Of a stretch of DNA of 64,000 nucleotides, positions 61,279-64,000 are shown one piece after another. The stretch's first letter is position 1; the number at the start of each line of letters is the position of its first letter. A program made the translations under genes and the position numbers. A model generated the notes under the pieces. It was given only the letters and a program-made list of their open reading frames with translations. It was not told the origin of the DNA and ran no database searches. The DNA is from Pogonophryne albipinna (Eukaryota > Chordata > Actinopteri > Perciformes > Artedidraconidae). The stretch lies in the NCBI GenBank assembly GCA_028583405.1, contig CM053256.1, positions 26,509,325 through 26,573,324 of the forward strand, written 5' to 3'.

Positions 61279-61966
61279 AGTGACGCGTCCTAAAACCCGG
61301 AAGTAAACTCCTTCCGGTTCCTTCGACAAAAAAGCAATGCAATTTCTCCATAGGATTTTGGAAAATAGCTCAAAATAAGGTCTGTGGTTGACACGCATTA
61401 AAGAGACGGATCACGTTTTGTTCAGTCGGATAATATCCACCCTACTTTTATAATTTTATAATCGTAAATCTAATCACCAGAAGCAAAATGCTAACGTTAT
61501 GCTATAAACAAACTACAGCAGGGTCGCTGCTTCAACGTCACGCCAACTTAAGATCCATATTCAAAAATACAGATTCAAAATTGTACAAGCGTTTGTTTTA
61601 ACAGTTTGCAGGAGGCAGTTACTTGCTGTCAAGCAGAACACGGGGAAAAACAAACTTGGCAGGAGTGTTTACGTGTTCGGTGTAATGACGTACAACGGCC
61701 TCGACAATTCTGTAGTTCTATTCAGCCACATGTTAACAACCATCGTTTTTCAGACACGTAAACTCTTCAAAAATCACCAGTGGGGTCACTGCTGATGTAT
61801 TTAATGTTGTGGAACAACACGTGATCTGTCTCTTCAATTTGTGTCAACCACAGACCTTATTTTGAGCTATTTTCCAAAATCCTATGGAGAAATTGCATTG
61901 CTTTTTGGCGAAGGAACCGGAAGTAGTAAAATGCTAACTTACTTCCGGGGTTTAGGACGCGTCACT
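61279..61966. repeat. Foldback repeat with about 154-bp arms
   Basis: 61279-61432 and 61813-61966 are near-perfect inverse copies, starting with GTGACGCGTCCTAAA at each outer edge and including CAATGCAATTTCTCCATAGG. The roughly 380-bp centre is unique. It lies in lyplal1 intron 1, about 500 bp from exon 1. Confidence 0.92.
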
Positions 61967-62457
61967 GTGGCGCTCTATTGAGCAATAATAAACCACATCC
62001 AAAAAAAGACAGCATGATGGAATACCGTTTTCTATGCATAGCTCTGGTTTCTGTGGGTCAGGTTTTACTTTATTCCGGGTTTATATTGATGCTGTATGTT
62101 CCCTGTGTATTTGAATGTGTCCTATTAACTGTTTAGTGCTCTGTTTGCAGTGTATTTTACTGAAACGTTGGTAACCTAAATAAGGTACAGATTTCGGAAG
62201 TGGATCAGTATATAGAAATTGTATTTATTGGGATCAGTATGTCGCTATGACTCTCATATCGTTTATCAACCCTAACGTTACAGAAGCCAATTCTTTTTAA
62301 ACTTCAGGTCATGACCGTGGTTTATTCTCCCTGAGCTCACACCGTGTCCGACACACACCAACAGCTAAACAGAGCAGTATATAGCGTTTTTTGTAAATGA
62401 ACAACATCCAGATAATATCCCAAAGAGTCACTGAGGAGTTAACAGAGAGCTGAGCAC

Positions 62458-62542
62458 CTGAGCCGTGCAGGAAGATAACCGAGGCAGTGTGTTTCCCCGC
62501 CGGAGACACGGCACACTTTTGAAGCTTCTGCACCGCAGCCAT
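62458..62542 (-). CDS. lyplal1: lyplal1 exon 1 (start codon)
   Basis: lyplal1 encodes lysophospholipase-like 1, a cytosolic alpha/beta hydrolase of the acyl-protein thioesterase family; LYPLAL1 has been linked to depalmitoylation and prefers short acyl chains. ATG at 62542-62540 starts MAAVQKLQKCAVSPAGKHTA, and the exon ends VIFLHGS plus one base before GT. Exons at 62542-62458, 57344-57245, 56992-56823, 52922-52807 and 48766-48527 join to 711 bases, 236 codons plus stop, against 237 residues in human. All phases agree and no stop interrupts. This start is favoured by the CpG-rich upstream sequence and match to the family N-terminus. Confidence 0.94.
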
Positions 62543-62558
62543 GACAGTCTGATGGAAA

Positions 62559-62598
62559 TCTCGCGAGAGTGATAGAGCAGCGCTAAAGCATCGCGAGA
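62559..62598 (-). promoter_or_regulatory. lyplal1 core promoter with CGCG elements
   Basis: TCTCGCGAGA, a perfect palindrome known from TATA-less housekeeping promoters, lies at 62559-62568, 17 bases before the ATG. A second partial copy TCGCGAGA is at 62591-62598. I see no TATA box nearby. Confidence 0.65.
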
Positions 62599-62599
62599 C

Positions 62600-63740
62600 A
62601 CCTTACCAAAACCTTGGTTGGAAGTGGTTGCTAGAATGTTAAAACTGAATAATTTTGGAGTATTTCTATAAACTATGAACAACATTTATTCCAAATTAAA
62701 ATTGTCATTTAGAGATTTTATTTACAAAAAAGGCATTCAGGCATCAAGTAATTAAAAATAAAACAGGTTTAAACAGCAACATTCTAGTGTTCAAGTTTAG
62801 AAATCAATAAGTTGTTAGTCGTTTACAGAATAAAACAAAGGTGTTATTTTAATCGAACACAAACCTGTGAACAATAAAACCAGATAAACTGATAATCACA
62901 GCCAAGCTAAATATTATTTTGTGAACACGTACTAACTGCTGGTGTTATCCAGTGCTTGAATTGGAATGAAAAAGGTGCCAGTACTCTAAAATCAGCAACT
63001 TTTTCAAGTCAATTTTATATATACAGCCCACAAACAAGAATTTGGCTACTATAATGCTGGTGGGTTTGTCTCTTTACTACTGTATATTTTAGAAAGGTTC
63101 ACTGTACTTAACATTTTTTATGATAGGCAGCGGATATGGCTAAAGCTCAGTAAGGTCAATATTAACTGAAAATATAGCAATCAAAGTCTAGATCTTCTGC
63201 TGAAGACACATGAAGCAGAGACCTTTCAGGTGAGAGCCCCTCTGGTGGTGTTCAACATTAATGACAAGGAAACAAAGCTCTGGTCAGAAGCATTTTTTAT
63301 AAAAAGCTTTAACAAAATTAAGTATTTCTGTACATTTTGAATGCAATCTAACTTTCCAACTCAGAAAACGAAAAACGAAAAAGTGCCAAAAGTCTTCTCA
63401 CATGGCTGAGCTGCTTTGCAATATACTTCACCACTGAAGAATACAAATATGTATAAAGTAAACTATGATGCAATCTAACTTTCCAACTCAGAAAAATGAT
63501 AAAGAGCATGAACAAAGAACATGTAAAAACAAATGCAAAATTTGCACAATCTAAAATGAGAAACTGTAACTGCAAGTAACAAAGTCTGAGCCATGGTAAA
63601 GAGTTACATTGAACACCAAGCTGATCAGATAACTCCCTGGTTGGTCTGAAGTCCTTCTATCTCCAGGATCTGTACAAATCGGCACATTATGCCAAAAGTC
63701 TTCTCACTGGGTGAGCTGCTTTGCAATATACTTCACATTG
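62600..63740. other. Unassigned interval with a local duplication
   Basis: Two blocks are repeated: GCAATCTAACTTTCCAACTC at 63341 and 63471, and GCCAAAAGTCTTCTCAC with GAGCTGCTTTGCAATATACT at 63385 and 63690. These are probably the 3' non-coding part of the hAT whose coding end starts at 63741. Confidence 0.5.
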
Positions 63741-64000
63741 TTAGAAAAGGCTCCAGAAGGCCTTGGGGACATCAGTATCAGGGGCTGGAGCTGGACAGGC
63801 TCTTTCATCAGCACTTCTCCTTCCCTTTGCCAGCCAGGACCTCACATACTGTTCCGGATTGAACTGTCCTAGTGATGGTCCATTACATTTAATGAAAACC
63901 AGGCTGGACAGTCGGCTGACAGAGAGAGCATTCCTTTTTGCAGTAAGGATATCGTTCATGCAGCTGAATGCCCGCTCACACTCACTAGTGGAGACAGCGA
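63741..64000 (-). pseudogene. hAT transposase C-terminus, cut by window edge
   Basis: The minus strand reads STSECERAFSCMNDILTAKR, then LSSLVFIKCNGPSLGQFNP and YVRSWLAKGRRSADE, ending AFWSLF at the stop near 63741. The S-x-ERAFS...K motif is the hAT C-terminal dimerisation signature. The frame is open to the window edge, so the rest lies beyond base 64000; whether the whole gene is intact cannot be told. Confidence 0.8.

Overview
The window is eukaryotic, and the content points to a teleost fish, probably a percomorph or close relative. It has one spliced vertebrate gene with GT-AG introns, long (CA)n tracts, and a fish-type mixture of transposons: hAT, Tc1, DIRS, L1, L2-like and jockey-like LINEs, tRNA-derived SINEs and a class I endogenous retrovirus. 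The only host gene I can assemble is lyplal1 (lysophospholipase-like 1, an alpha/beta serine hydrolase). It lies on the minus strand in five exons from 62542 down to 48527. The exons join to 236 codons plus stop with all splice phases consistent, and the Ser-Asp-His triad is present. A TCTCGCGAGA promoter element lies just upstream of its ATG.

Layout. 1-2.6 kb: a DIRS end, a CA repeat and an hAT element. 4.7-13.3 kb: a minus-strand LINE split by a 6.64-kb hAT whose transposase contains an 18-unit minisatellite and is itself split by two further hATs. 14.2-20.1 kb: an L1-clade LINE with a 19-bp target duplication, carrying a Tc1 element that in turn carries a short LINE tail. 20-29.8 kb: mostly unassigned sequence, a CA repeat and one 854-bp hAT. 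29.8-40.2 kb: a second Tc1 copy whose transposase is split by an 8.55-kb stack of nested hAT elements, with a young retroviral provirus at the centre. 40.2-47 kb: a solo LTR, two hATs and an L2-like LINE inside the second hAT. 48.5-62.6 kb: lyplal1, whose introns hold a DIRS element, several hATs, two SINEs, a Tc1-like remnant and a long foldback repeat. 62.6-64 kb: the C-terminal end of another hAT transposase, cut by the window edge.

How the parts relate. Apart from lyplal1, every recognisable coding segment belongs to a mobile element, and nearly all are broken. Insertion order can be read from target-site duplications: 8 bp for hAT, TA for Tc1, 4 bp for the retrovirus and 19 bp for L1. 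Three themes stand out: nesting up to five levels deep; short hAT derivatives that keep only an N-terminal zinc-finger region; and a provirus with almost identical LTRs that has lost its primer-binding site, gag, protease and most of reverse transcriptase. I found no RNA gene, CRISPR array or intact novel gene system.
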